Shown piece after piece: positions 1-11,440 of a stretch of 64,000 nucleotides of DNA. A program made the position numbers and the translations under genes. The notes under the pieces are model-generated. The model worked only from the letters and a program-made list of their open reading frames with translations. It was not told where the DNA came from and made no database searches. The stretch is from contig NADL03000591.1 in assembly GCA_002205965.3 (NCBI GenBank), forward strand, positions 124,001 through 188,000, in the 5' to 3' direction. This DNA comes from Kappaphycus alvarezii (taxonomy: Eukaryota; Rhodophyta; Florideophyceae; Gigartinales; Solieriaceae). How positions within the stretch are numbered: position 1 is the first letter of the stretch; every line of letters begins with the position of its first letter.

Positions 1-1064
1 TTTCCGATATTCCTGTTTATTTGTGTTTTGAGACAAGGTAGTACATAAAGGTACCTCTTTTGCCCATCTCTACACTGTTATGGGCCAAAAGTGGCGGGCT
101 GCCCGTAGAGGGTCCATAACTTTCGAAGGACATGACAGATTTCTCCTAAAGCAACCCGTTCAACAATCGTTTTTGGTCAATCATAGCGTGTATTGAAACT
201 TTTCTACAAATATGCTTAATTGTAACATTACAATTTACCGCTCCAAGGGGCACAGTTGTTGATTCAACGGACGCGCCAATAAATGCTCACGCTTCCGATT
301 TCTGATTTGTTTTCGCAATTGCCCATTTAATACTATTGAAATAATCAATGCGTGATTTCTGCTGAGCCTGCTCTCAAATGCTGTGCAATGGACTCAAAAA
401 GCTTATTTCATCACCACCGACGCATGGCTTACAGAATAAACATCCAGCTTTACAATGCAACGCCTTATCGATGAGGCAGACGTGTTTGGCAGTGTATAAA
501 GTTCCAGCAAAACCTCATTTTCTGTATATCTGCACTCAATCGACTGACAAGCGCAATGTCTACAGTTTGTGAGCATCCAAGTTTGCTGTTATGATTAGCC
601 ATCTCAAGAGAGCAAGACACCTAACCGTCACGATAAAACTTGCCAATATTAACATAAGGAGACACGTTACTGAATTTCTGAGGAACAGAGGCGCTTTAGC
701 GCATATCAAAGAATGTGTAGAGCAAGTAGAGCAAGAGGGACTCCACCTACTTTCAACTCGCGTGATTTATTCGTTACCATATTACGCCCCAAAATACAGT
801 GCTACCCAACGGGGTCATGGAGAGTGTGCACCACCGAATTATGCAACTCCTCCAGCTACGGCATTGGAATCGTCAAGGAACACCAGCCGCACTAGTTCCT
901 CTGTTACCAAGTCCATGCCCCTCTCACCACCTCTCACCGCAATTCTTCCCACATCTCAAGAAAGCCAAAAGAAAATGTACAATCCGATAACAAACATGTG
1001 CCCTAATTACCAACCTCTCACAAGTTGATGAGCCACACGCTACCTAGACAAAAATATTTTGAAG
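1..1064. other. No supported gene
   Basis: I see no gene I can support here. An open stretch at 591-1028 (+, 145 codons) has no recognisable domain and its composition is like the surrounding DNA, so I leave it uncalled. Confidence 0.5.
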
Positions 1065-2079
1065 TCATTCAGTACTTGTAGCAGCACCTTCCTTGCTCGC
1101 CTGATACACAAAGTACGGGCCAAGGAACACAACCATGTATACTAGCCCACCGTGCAAAGCGATGGGGCCTCCGAGGTTGCGACCCCCGCCCTGGCGGCTG
1201 CCAGCTGAACAACAGCGTAGTTCATGTAGGAGAGCAAGTAAACCATACCCCCAAGCAAGTAGTACACCCATGCCATGCCCATTCCACTGATTGCCAAAAA
1301 GATGCCCAGGGAAGCGAACAGAATCAATACGATACCTGTGATTATTGTCATAGCCGGAAATATCACCACATTTGGCGGGGACGGAATCGGACCATCAAGT
1401 GTACCACCCCCGACATTGGCAAGGACCAATGCGCCAGTGATTAGCGTCCAAACTCCAGCAAGACCCAAGTTGGCGTTCCAAAACACAGCACGCATGCGAT
1501 TGCCCGAGTTCTGCTTCAAGAAATCTCTTCCAGTGGCTGCACAAATGAGACGGCAGAAGAAGACAAATTGCCCGCCTTGGAGGGCCAGACAAAAGTTGAA
1601 AGAGGTCAGCACTCCAAGGGCGATCAAAAACTTCGTTTGTCCAAGGGTGAAACCTTCCATCGGTGCCTCCAGGTCACTCGCTTGAAAGCCGGGCAAGACA
1701 AACACGAACACGATGAACACAAAGTAGCCGAGAACTGTCTGTGCGATCATCGACATCAACGTGATCGTGGTGTTGTACCACCGGAAGATAAACGAGGCCA
1801 TGCCGACGAAGAGACCAATCATGCCAAAGACGACTTCTGCCACACCAGCAAGGAATATGACAACAGTGTGAGGACGTCCATCCATGAAGCCATCGCCCGG
1901 GTTGGATGCTAAAACTCGGATGGCACCTTCATTAATGACCAGGACACTCCATATGGTTAGAAGCGCCGCCGCCTCGACGAAATTTGTACTGAAGCGCCCC
2001 ACCGTCGGCCTTCCGCGGAAGTATTTTGAGCGTTTAACTTTGGGTTTTCCATGTCGGCCTGGTGCGTCTTCGTCTCCAT
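1065..2079 (-). CDS. Multi-pass membrane protein, family not recognised
   Basis: The main frame (2002 down to 1142) encodes about 286 residues with several strongly hydrophobic segments, enough for roughly seven or eight membrane spans, separated by short polar loops. I do not recognise the family. The main frame has no ATG before its upstream stop near 2110; the first ATG (2079) lies in another frame and its reading joins the main frame after a one-base shift, giving a plausible polar N-terminus. At the other end, after a G run near 1180, the main frame ends abruptly at 1142, whereas the neighbouring frame continues with one more hydrophobic span and a polar tail ending at 1065. I therefore take 2079-1065 as the likely extent, with two single-base frame breaks that may be sequence errors. 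An upstream exon supplying the start is the alternative. Confidence 0.65.
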
Positions 2080-2930
2080 TGGTGTTAGAGCGATGGATCC
2101 GAGTAAATTAGGGCGCGGGGGATGCGGAATTTAGAGCGGAGTGGGCGGTTTGTTGGTTTTGGGATCTTTCGCTCTTGTGTGCGACGTACGGAGACGATTT
2201 GCAGTTTGTTGGTTGCGGCGGTTGAGTGAGATGAGGGCTGGAGTTGGATCGGCGGGTGGTTGAGTAGATGGGGTTTTATACTGTTGTGCTGTAAAACAGA
2301 GTTTGGAAATTGGGCTGTATTGTGTAGTTTGCGAGGGACACAGTTCCTGTGACAAGGCGCTTTGATCGAGTCGTTTCGATGGCAAAGTATTAGTTTAAAA
2401 AAATTTGGAAAAAAGTTCAAGATTTGAAACGGAGCTTGTAGGACTTGCTGAAGAAACATACTGTTCGCTACAACAGAGAAAAACGGGCCTGCAGGTGAAG
2501 GAATGGGTTTTTAGTTAGCAAGCTTGTCCTTTTTCATTTTGTCAGGTGGAAAGGAGTAGAAACTCGACAATGGCGTAAATAGAAGCGGAAACGACCCGAA
2601 CGAAATAGGGGCTGAATAATATTCACAGAATACCGATTTACATCGCAAACATTAATTACAAAAAAAAAATTACATATACACAGACTTGAATTCGTCAAAT
2701 ATTGATAGATTATACAATACTAGAGACAAATTTGATCCCACTGTTTCAAGTTTCCACGAGCTTATTCTCGTTGGGTGTACGGCAATTGCAGTAGGAAAAT
2801 TTTATCCCATTGGCCAACCAACGATTGTCCCTCATTTTACCGCTACTTTACTTTTCTTTCCTCCGCCGTCGAGCGAGCTCGCGCTCGGCTTTCCTTTTTC
2901 TCCTTGCTTTTCGCTAGTTGAGTCATGCAG

Positions 2931-3430
2931 TACATTAACTACAAGCTCCTTTCAGCTCCAACCGAACCAGAGCCTTGCCGGACATGTCGATTCCATTTTC
3001 TCTTCTTCAGTTGCAATTTTACTACTGCACACAAGGGTGCATCAGGGTTGCCAATGTCTGAATTGTCCCATGGCTCTACTAGGGCACCCTCGTACTCACC
3101 CTGTAATGATGACACAAGTTTTTGCTCTTTCCAACTTTCGATATCCCAGATTGAGCCAGTGCTGTAACCCGTGCTGTAGAGCCGCTCTGACCGGTCGCAG
3201 ACGAAAACGGCTAAATCTTTTTTTATTTAATTACAAAAAACCTTTTTGTTTTTCTACTGTGCCCTCTGCATCATACGGTTTGGGCATCGGGCGGTCCAAT
3301 CTAATGTGTTGACAGAAATCCGATTTCAGAGAAACATAAACTCAAAGCCCCAAACTTTTCCACGTTGCAAAATTCCTGTTGACCATCCAAACTCTGCCAA
3401 TGCCCCTTTGGTGCCATTAATAAAAAAAGC
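2931..3430 (-). pseudogene. Coding-like remnant, WD40-like in part
   Basis: Reading the minus strand from about 3230 to 2931 gives an uninterrupted stretch of about 100 codons with natural composition, including a blade-like run ending SIWDIESW and then WNRHVRQGSG before a stop. Upstream, shorter open pieces in other frames up to about 3430 look coding too, but they do not chain by any splice sites I can find. WD40 propeller is only a resemblance (S-x-W-D at the end of a repeat). The stretch could be the 3' exon of the gene upstream, a separate small gene, or a decayed copy. The plus-strand open frame over 2686-3312 looks like its shadow. Confidence 0.3.
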
Positions 3431-3637
3431 AAAAAAACTTGTCAAATATTTTAAACTGAGAATCGACGAGGGTCAAAAAAATTTGGACAACATCATGTAT
3501 TCTTGGCGGTGACATCGCCAATGCCCACAATCTAGAGGACCACAAGCATGGTAGTGAGCCCGTTCGGTTCGGCAAGGTTTTGGCCCATTCCTGCTTCTAT
3601 GGTATCAATAATGCTCTTGGCAGTATCTATTTCACCT

Positions 3638-6208
3638 TCAGTCCCTCCCGACGACACACGCAGGGCATTCCCCCAAATCTACCTCTAAGCAATTCTGCAA
3701 ATTTAAACGTCCAATTCTAAATTTGCATGGATCTTTGCCAAGCACAAGCCCACTCCCACAACCTCCTATGAAATACATATATTTTCTGCCTATTTTTTTT
3801 GCGATAGGTCTCGCTTGGTCGCTACCAGCTGTAACTGCTGTTTGCTCTGCGCAAGGTCGCCTAGGTTTTGCAACTAGCCTACTATTCATTACAGTACTTG
3901 TACCAGTGAGATGATGTCCTGTACTTGGTCCAAATGCTACTTTCTGCGTTTCTAAACGACAAGAAATGAATGTATTTCTCCTACTCGGCATTCCTCCACT
4001 CTTCCCTAGACTCTAGCACTACTTTCAGGTCAACAAGTGGTGCCCAGCTGTACTGTACATACATGCTACAAAAGGTTCCTCTTGCAGACGATTGTGCTGT
4101 AGCACCGCTTTTGCCACCGTAGCCGGTTGTGCAGCTATGCAGTGGTCTAAAAATCTGCTTCTATACTGTACTGTACTGTACCGAACTTTACAGTACAGTA
4201 CAGTACAGTATACTGAACTCTACACTCCTGCTATATCATGTGATGCATGTAATCTGGACAGCGCGACCAGCGGTGAAATGTCGTCTCATGGTTGAGAGAG
4301 GGAGATATTTATTCATTAATTTTTTAAAAGTGCAGCCAAAGAGAATCTAAACTTTTGTTAACAGTATTGCATAGGGTCCTGTACAGTGCACTAGAGAGAC
4401 AGTGCACTAGTACAGTATCATGCAAGATGCTCTCTTGTTGCACAGCAACAAGTGGATGCTTGAACGGCCTCAATTTATAACGTCCATTCAATCAAGTTTA
4501 CACGCTTTGCTGTTACAATAGTGGGACAATTTACAGCAAAGTAATTTTTAAAAAATTATTTTTCATGTATTGCATTGTACCAACAGTATAACACTTTTTT
4601 TTTTCCCTTAAAGTGCATAATTTTTGGGCACCTCGCTGCAAACTGCATAAATTTAACCTTTCAGTAATACTGTACGGTAGCTTTGTGCCGCTGCAGTAGT
4701 CCATTTCGTCTGTATATATACTGTACTGTACTGTGGGCACCAATATGGCATCGTACAGTACAGTACAACACTGTACTGACCTGTACTGTACAGTCTCTGC
4801 AACCAGTATATCGACAATACCTGTATAATACTGTACAAGAAAACCGCCTAATACCTGAAATTTCTCTGCTAGCGGCTTAATGAGGTCATCTAAATCATGC
4901 CACATAGGATTATTCCGCTTAGCAAAGGCTGTCCCGAACGCAACCACCAAGCCCTTGAAATATGGTCCCAGTTTCCTTGAAATCTACCTTCCTTTCCCAA
5001 CCGCCCCTTACCAACTTTGTTCCAGTTGCACACTTCCTGTCCCGACTCTCATGGCTATTTTTAAACCTTTATTGTCCAAATTCCTCTCATCTTCTTTATC
5101 AAACTACGATTGACTGTCACTGTCCCTTACTTTCTCGTCCGCTTCCGTCCGGGGGCCTCGACAATAATTCCAACCCGTTCTGGGGCCTAGGGAGTTCCCT
5201 CTACCTACGCATCCAAATCACCATGCACATTTGTCCTGCACCCTTCCCACGTGCTCTCAATTTCGCCAATGAACTACCCCCCACCGTTTCCGAAAACAAC
5301 GTTGAGATGCGGACCAGATTGTTTCGTGCCAATTCCTCGAGCATGACGCATGCGAGGCCGTCACGCAATCTCGATGATGTGACCTCGACCGGTTTCTGAA
5401 GAAAACCGCAACTGTTGTCGTTTATTGAAAGCAGAGGCTGTGGTCACATGTTGTCGGGTTGGGGTCCCCAAGGGTTGACACCTTTGTCTCGGCTTCGCTT
5501 GCGCCACCCAATTTCTTGGAATTTTTACAGTTGACTCCGTCAGAGAGTAGCAGGGTAGGGGTCCGAGCCAGTTGACCTCAAGGGTTACAACACGCCTGTA
5601 ACATTTTATGATCAAGGGCTCACCATTTGTAGTAGGAATAGCGGGATTTTTGGTACCCTTACGTGCTATTGTACCATACTGTACTATATTAATTTTTATT
5701 TATTTCAGTATCGTCGATTCTGTACTTCCCATACAGTACAGTGGCCATCAACAAATCATAATCCGAGCTTCCTTGTACTGTAAGGACTAGCTCTATCAAC
5801 GATGAGACACTTTACTTGGTTGAGTATAGCAGCCGCCGGCGTTCCTTATTAATTTCATACTGTACTACACGGCTGCCGTTCTGTCCTCACAATGGGTCTT
5901 GCCTTCATACAACACTCAACCGGGTTTAACTAGCCTAATTCAATCCAATAGTGCACCTCCCCCTTACCCGCGCCAAACAATCAACCTTGTCGCGCTATTC
6001 ATACCCAATAAAACGCCACCCGCATAAACTCGTTTTCATCATTTGGCACATAACCACAGCCAATCCATACCGTAACTTCAAACAAGTCCCCGCCTATTCT
6101 ATGAAACATTTGTTCTGCACACCCACATTGCAGACAATTCGTCCACACACACGTCATGTTTTTCTCATGGTCCATAATAACCAACGCACGCAGCCCCGCC
6201 CCGCCCAT
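3638..6208 (-). CDS. Unrecognised spliced gene, five candidate exons
   Basis: Five minus-strand segments chain in phase with splice-like borders: 6208-6005 (ends TGG|GTATG), 5395-5205 (preceded by a pyrimidine-rich TTTTCTTCAG), 4975-4855 (ends CAG|GTATT), 4154-3985 (preceded by AAGCAG, followed by GTAGG) and 3716-3638 (ends in a stop). Joined, they give about 250 residues. The first exon holds close cysteines (CVWTNCLQCGC), the last holds ECPAC; paired cysteines of this kind often bind zinc. The middle exons carry segments such as LEELARNNLVRISTLF and KRNNPMWHDLDD. I do not recognise the family; a transposase of the cysteine-cluster KDZ type is one possibility to test. The ATG at 6208 may not be the true start: another coding-like piece lies at 6593-6225. 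The 700-nt third intron holds two blocks of the TACTG satellite. Exon borders are predictions from sequence only. Confidence 0.4.
4163..4215. repeat. TACTG/CAGTA pentamer satellite
   Basis: Runs of ACTGT on the left half and of ACAGT on the right half face each other, so the block is self-complementary and could fold as a hairpin. It lies in a predicted intron of the minus-strand gene here. Confidence 0.85.
4721..4795. repeat. TACTG/CAGTA pentamer satellite, second block
   Basis: Three short runs of the same pentamer in both orientations, interrupted by about 25 bp of unique sequence. It lies in the same predicted intron as the block at 4163-4215. Confidence 0.8.
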
Positions 6209-6224
6209 ATCCCCCTTTCATCCG

Positions 6225-6593
6225 TTACACTTCATAAGCAACCAGTCCCAACTGTTGTACCGACAACCAAACCACATGCTCTCTGTGCCCTCCGTTGGCA
6301 AAACGTATGATCCAAAGCTCCTTTGTCTCCCGTGTTCCAACTCGGGTCCCCGGGGCTGCTCTTGTACTTTTATATGTAAGAGACAGTGGACGCGAAAGAA
6401 ACAAGACTAGAGGGTTTTTGGTGGACAAACTCTGCGTGTGATAACAGGGCCATTGCCTTCGATGATGACACATTGTGGAGATCTGACGTTTGCGGTGCGA
6501 ATTGCAGCGTGCACACCACATGTCTTCTGCTTGTCCTGCTTCCACTTGCAACCAATGCAGCTTCCTATCAAATATGTACCTCACACTAGTCAC
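6225..6593 (-). other. Coding-like stretch, possible 5' exon
   Basis: An open minus-strand frame of 122 codons. Its downstream third (TKELWIIRFANGGHREH) has natural composition, and it holds C-x2-C and C-x-H pairs upstream. It ends 17 bp before the first exon of the gene at 6208-3638 in a different frame, so a short intron could link them, but no strong donor is visible. It may be an upstream exon or chance. Confidence 0.25.
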
Positions 6594-7943
6594 GACAGTT
6601 TCCGTTTTGTGCGCCCGTTTATTCCCATTCGAATGTGATACTGTATTGCAATACCATTCTGTGGATTTGCGTAGCGTTCAAACATCTCCGACGCTCTTTG
6701 TTGATGGGGAATCTGGTTTACATTGCGGGCAGAGGTACTCCTCGACGGTACAAGGTCAGAGGGTAAATTTTAGGGTACCTATTGTACTATTTGTAACATG
6801 TAGGGGAGATTTGCGGTGCGCAGGCAAACTGAGCTGATGTACTGTACTGTAATCACTACTACGGACTTTCTACCGTGCGTCAGTAACTGCAGACCTCCCA
6901 GAGGCCCGCCTACTTGTGTCCTTTCGGGCTTTCTGTGGGGCGCTCTGATACTGTACAGTTTTCGGTTTACGGCTTAGAGAAAATGGTCTAAAGGAGCGCT
7001 GTGTGTGGAAAGCCATATTGTTGATATCAAGATTACAATCTGCTGTCCAATTTGCATCCTTTCTGCAAGCTCCTCTATAACGCTAGATTATACAAACCTA
7101 GGGCTGACATCTTCTTTGTTGTGGGCACAGTTCAGCAATATACCATAGGTCCATTTCACATGGATTGAGCAGTGCAGAACTTGTTAAGATCTTGCATCTG
7201 AGATCTTGACATAGATCGGCCGCAATACTGTATTTGCTAGAGGTCTTCACCGCATCTATCTCTTGTGAAGAATGGTAGTGTCCCACAATTCAGTCGTATG
7301 TCATGCGCATGTCATCCATTTGGAAATAGCTGGAAATTTGCAACGACCAGGCGACGTGCGTGAACTGCGGGAAGACCCGTACTGTACGAGTCTTTACGCA
7401 GTTTGAATACGGAATTGATGAGTACGGCTCGTAGAGTTCGAGCCCGTAGAGTACGAGCCGTACTTATTAATACGGTATTTGGTTAAAGTAAAACAGAATG
7501 TTCCAGGACTTTCGAGTGCTGCTCAACTTGTTGGTTGTATGGCGAGTGGGGCTCTCGCGCCTGCCTTCTTGTTCACTCTGCTGTCCAATATTGTTAAGGA
7601 ATTCGCGCATTTGTTAGTAGCTTGACAACTTTTCTTGAATAAGAGGTGGTGCTGCCATGCCATGGGCCAGAATTAAAACCATGTACCTTGAAGGTACTGC
7701 AAGTGTGTAGAAAACCAGAGTATTCCGACGTGTCGGTTTTGGTGGATTTCTACTTCTAGCTAGCTCTCTACTTGATAAAGGTGGAAATTTGGGGTGTTTT
7801 TAATCCATGAAAAATGGTGTTAGCTTGATAAGATAGATACCCAATGAAGTAAAGTTTCACGTTTTAACGTAACATGTCTTTTATTCCGGTCGCTAATTTT
7901 TCAGGCAATATTCACTAACAGGTCTTCAGCTTACAGTTAGGAG
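6594..7943. other. Intergenic, no supported gene
   Basis: Contains short TACTG satellite copies (6838-6851 and near 6950 and 7380) and the hairpin at 7421-7464. I see no credible coding stretch. Confidence 0.5.
7421..7464. repeat. Perfect 13-bp inverted repeat, 18-nt loop
   Basis: AGTACGGCTCGTA at 7421-7433 is matched exactly by its reverse complement at 7452-7464. The loop itself contains a further half-copy of the motif. Could be a hairpin or the core of a small palindromic element; function unknown. Confidence 0.8.
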
Positions 7944-8341
7944 CTAACTTGGTGTGGTGAACACTAGGTGGTCCATGTTAGTCATGTGCACTGCAGCGTG
8001 AGCAGTTATCACCACAGCAGCAGCGGGCCAAATGACGGCGCTGAGGGGTTGGTAGGTGCGACGGCAAACAACCTCCGTGAAGGCGTAGCGTCGGCAGGGA
8101 GTAGCCGGGAAGAGTTCAGCGAGAAACCGGGCTGCTTCCGCGGAGGGGGCCCCGACGGAATCGAAAGAAAGATGTTGGAAATGGAAAGAGAGGTCGCACC
8201 GAGGGCCATCCGGGTGTTTGAGGGCGCGACTCGCCAGGTTGCCTTCGAGGTCTCTAGAGCTAGTCTCGAACAAGTTTGTAGTGCATCGCAGTTCCATTTC
8301 GGTCCGCGATTCGGTCCCAAATCCAAAATTGTAGACCACAT
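7944..8341 (-). mobile_element. LINE-like element, C-terminal domain remnant
   Basis: The minus-strand frame contains FQHLSFDSVGAPSAEAARF followed by LSAVIWPAAAVVI. The same block occurs at 38150-38230 (FQPLAFDSLGYPSPETVRF) at the end of the reverse-transcriptase element there, and at 45093-45494 (VPLAFDSLGAPSLET). This is therefore the last protein domain of that element family. I could not find the reverse-transcriptase part upstream on the minus strand, so the copy is truncated. Confidence 0.65.
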
Positions 8342-10015
8342 TTCACAGGCCCCGTGGTGGACCGATCCTAGGCCGTAATTTAAATACTGTAAAGAAGGAC
8401 CAGGTCGATCATTTCTACCTCTGACGACGGAAATCCGGATCGTCTTTGCTTGGCTTCCTGCTTTGACAAAGCGCGTTCATGGACATACGGGGTGCAGGGT
8501 CACGTTTCTACCTGCTTTACGCCCTGCATAGCTAGCCACCTTCCGAGGCTAGCTTAGCCCGTCATGCCCCCGGATACGTGTCTGACCCGAGAGGTGATTC
8601 AAGTACGATCTGAAAAGAGCCCCGTACTGCCCGACGGCCGATGCAACATATCCACGCAGGATGTGCTTGTCGTATCCCGGATACAACAAACACATCATAA
8701 TAGAAGTCGGGCGTCGATGATATAAATCATATATATTTTATACGAACTGAGCAATCCTGCCGGGTCGCTCCTGGTCATCCCATAGCCCGTCAAATCCATT
8801 CCCGCTACGATTTGGAGCGATAAAGCAGTACACGGATCATGGAATTGCAGTTGATGACATTCACCTAGTGCAGGTAGAACTTGTTTTCATCCCTGACCCT
8901 GACCCAGCGGCGAACGTCATCCTTAACTTGAGTACGAAAACAGCCGGCTCGCCGTCAACTGGTTCCCGTGCCATTTCAGACCTGCGAGCCTCCTTCCGCG
9001 TCAACCTCACCAGTGACTCAATCTCCAGATTTTCAGGGCTCCTGTGCTCTCTTCCGATTCCAAGCATCGCCAATTGTCGAATTTCTTCCTGGTCGCCAAA
9101 AGAATCGCATGGTCCCGGGTGATTTCTCGATACCTCTACTCGCCTCGATACCCTCCGCGAGATAGCGTTTTTGAAAATCCAACGCACTTTTCTGCATGGT
9201 GCAGCCGTTGCCTTCGATGCCCTCGGCGGAACGATTCCACAATTAGCAACGATGAGCAATGTCTATCTTATCGGCAGCACTCCCTCCCTGCAAGCTATTG
9301 CCCAAATAGGTCTCCCATCTGTAAAAAGGCAGACTACGACTTTGCTATCGAAACAAGAGTTGCTAGCTTTCACGCTGTGAGCTAAATCGACTGCACCGCG
9401 ATACGCATTCAACACGCTGTTGCACCTATCAAATGGGACATCAAAATGTGAGCCCCATACACAATTTTTCCCTCCCTTTGACCAGTCGCGAGATTGCAAC
9501 TTTCGACGGAACACCGAACGGTGCAACGGCCACTTCGAGCCCTCCGCATTGGCAGAACTCCCTGACGCCGCAAAAAGACAGCCAGGTCAACTATTCGACA
9601 AAGCTGTTCTGAACGTCTGCTGAAGCCCTTACAATGTGGCTCTCCGTAAGTGGCGTGCTGGTGAGCGCACCATCACAGACATCAATCCTGAAGTCTGCCC
9701 AGCCCGATCTTTTGTGCAGAAGACCCAACATTTAATATTTAAGATGAACACAGCCGTCCAGCCCCCTTTATGTTGACCATCCAGTTAGTTTCAAACTTAA
9801 TAGTCGGTCAGTAGGTGTACAGATGAGGGAATGCTGTGCAAAGCAATAAACGAACAGTTTTGTCTACCTGTCTTATGGCATCAGTCACCCCCCTTTTCAG
9901 GAACAAACCATTAATTTCTTGCATATCAAGTTAAATAAAACTTTGTCATTGTTTTTTATGTTTTGGGACCCTCTGAGTCGATTAGAACCATAGGGTTTTG
10001 ATGAAATAAAGGGGA
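8342..10015. other. Spacer with coding-like fragments of unknown origin
   Basis: Overlapping open frames exist on both strands at about 8860-9390 (up to 132 codons minus, 113 codons plus). The base composition is gene-like, but no frame is open throughout and I recognise no domain. It may be an old gene fragment or part of the neighbouring LINE-like copy. From 9630 to 10015 nothing is visible. Confidence 0.35.
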
Positions 10016-10239
10016 TGATAGGGGTAAATCGGCGGGGAAGAGATCCTCAGAACCAATTACCCGGAGAAGGAGGTGTTGCGAGCGACAAAAGTGCTACCGT
10101 GGTATTGTTGAGCGAACAAAAGGGAGTGTATATAGAAGAGAGTTGAGAAAGCTACAAGCAAGTATAAAAGGGGCAGGGTCTACCACTGACGCTCTGCGAC
10201 TAGCGTAAGAAAAAGTTTTCTTGGGTCTGAAGTTGACTC

Positions 10240-10467
10240 TCAACTTCCTACTACTCGGGACTTGGCTTGAAGTTGTCTGATAACTTGCTTGACCTCTCCA
10301 TGAGGAAGCAGTTTACTCAGCTTCCATATAATTTTGGCTACCCCTAAAGTCCGAACAAAACTACAGAAGATACCAAGAAATGCATAAAAATATTTTGTGT
10401 GGACAATATACTCTAAGCAAAAGATACTTAAGAAACTAACAATTAATTTGGTCCTCTTATTTCCCAT
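10240..10467 (-). CDS. Hydrophobic ORF2 of the 1.2-kb repeat, copy A
   Basis: 75 codons starting 11 nt inside the end of ORF1, in another frame. The first 45 residues contain a long hydrophobic stretch (LIVSFLSIFCLEYIV) compatible with one or two membrane segments. The overlap and the hydrophobic segment are kept in copy B. The copies are so alike at the DNA level that conservation alone does not prove it is a protein. Confidence 0.3.
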   Translation of the reverse strand: MGNKRTKLIVSFLSIFCLEYIVHTKYFYAFLGIFCSFVRTLGVAKIIWKLSKLLPHGEVKQVIRQLQAKSRVVGS

Positions 10468-10986
10468 TCTCTAAATCAGATCCAAACAACTCCTCTAAAA
10501 TATCCATGCTGTCCAAGCAGTCCCCACAAATATCTGCGAATGGCTCACAGCTCTCTATTTCCCCCTGGAAGATATCTAGACTACTAAAGATATCTCCACC
10601 CGGTTCCATCGTGAGCACAACTTGATCCATACTCTCCATTCCAGGCCCCACCAGTCCAACACTTTCCATGCCCCCTGTTCCCTCATCCTCCTCCTCCTCC
10701 TCATCTTCCTCCTCCTCCTTCTCCTCCTCCTGAGCCTCATACACTAGCTCAGGGGCTAACCATTCCTCAAAGGACTCCCCGCTCTCCTCCTCGACCTTCT
10801 CAGCCTCTCCCTGACTTACCTCCCTCGCTTCTTGAGGCGGCGAACGAACTCGATGATTTGCTTCTTTGTTTTCCGCCGGATGTAGTCGTCGGCATCGGTT
10901 GGCCCGTAGGCGGCGAGACGAAGGCCATTGATGGGACGGGAAGGGCGGTTTTTGGAAATAGGGACAGAGGGGCAAAGGTTGTTCAT
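10457..10986 (-). CDS. Acidic ORF1 of the 1.2-kb repeat, copy A
   Basis: The N-terminus from the ATG at 10986 matches copy B (RPSRPINGLRLAA, then TKK-x-IIEFVRRL). The C-terminal two thirds is open from 10975 and consists of a Glu/Asp-rich tract followed by a conserved tail with three cysteines (EPFADICGDCLDSMDI). No family is recognised. The whole unit is mobile, judging by its second copy inside another transposon. The frame is disturbed about once relative to copy B. Confidence 0.5.
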
Positions 10987-11352
10987 TTTGATAGACGTTG
11001 GGGAACGGGAGGCAATGTAGGGTGTTTTGGGTGTGTGGGGGGAGAGGGGTGATGAGTAAAATGATCGGGGTATTTGGAACTTAGAATAAAGGGGTTTAAA
11101 TAGGCTCCCGGGCAGGTTCTATAGATTAGGAATAGGTAAAATAAATCTGCAAGGGATTTGCAGTAGTGCATTTGCGCCCTTCTTCTCAGAAAAGGCGAAT
11201 TTGGAGGAGGAGGTAAGCTAAAAGGGAAAGGGGACTTGATTTGGGGTCGATTCAGAGGGTTAAATACAGTATAAAATATCTAGATAAAATGGCAGTAAAT
11301 TTGGAAATGACGGTGGGAGAAGTTAGGGGCGGGATCGTTGTAGGTTGCTGGA

Positions 11353-11440
11353 TTACACGAGGGGAGGACCATTTCCTGTATTACGTGAAGGGAGGACCAT
11401 TCCCTGTATTACGTGAAGGGAGGACCATTTCCTGTATTAC
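11353..11440 (+). repeat. Short tandem repeat, three units of about 28 bp
   Basis: The unit contains GGGAGGACCATTTCCTGTA and is repeated three times with one or two changes between units. It lies just outside copy A of the 1.2-kb repeat. Confidence 0.85.

Larger units (their letters stand above)
10016..11229 (-). mobile_element. Unclassified 1.2-kb repeat element, copy A
   Basis: This block recurs at 26162-27451 with sharply defined ends: similarity starts at TGATAGGGGTAAATCG and stops after CTAAAAGGGAAA. The 5-bp GGGGA flanks copy A directly on both sides (10011-10015 and 11230-11234), which is consistent with a target-site duplication. Both copies carry, on the minus strand, a TATA-like TATTTAAA about 110 bp before an ATG, an acidic ORF and a small overlapping hydrophobic ORF. 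No reverse transcriptase, transposase or terminal inverted repeat is visible. The plus-strand end begins with TG, so kinship to an LTR-type element cannot be excluded. Copy A looks broken about once relative to copy B. Confidence 0.75.

Noticed and set aside
2686-3312. 208-codon plus-strand open frame
   Set aside because: No domain, odd composition, and the opposite strand reads as better protein in this interval.
3533-3690. C-terminus of a cysteine desulfurase (class V aminotransferase)
   Set aside because: ALRVSSGGTEGEID resembles its end, but the catalytic parts are absent upstream in any frame, and the frame does not join the splice chain.
10016-11229. Solo LTR of a retrotransposon
   Set aside because: One end begins TG on the plus strand and there is a 5-bp flank repeat, but the other end lacks CA, and the unit holds its own promoter-like box and ORFs. 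Not excluded, only not supported.
11353-11440. CRISPR-like short repeat
   Set aside because: Three directly adjoining 28-bp units without spacers: a plain tandem repeat.
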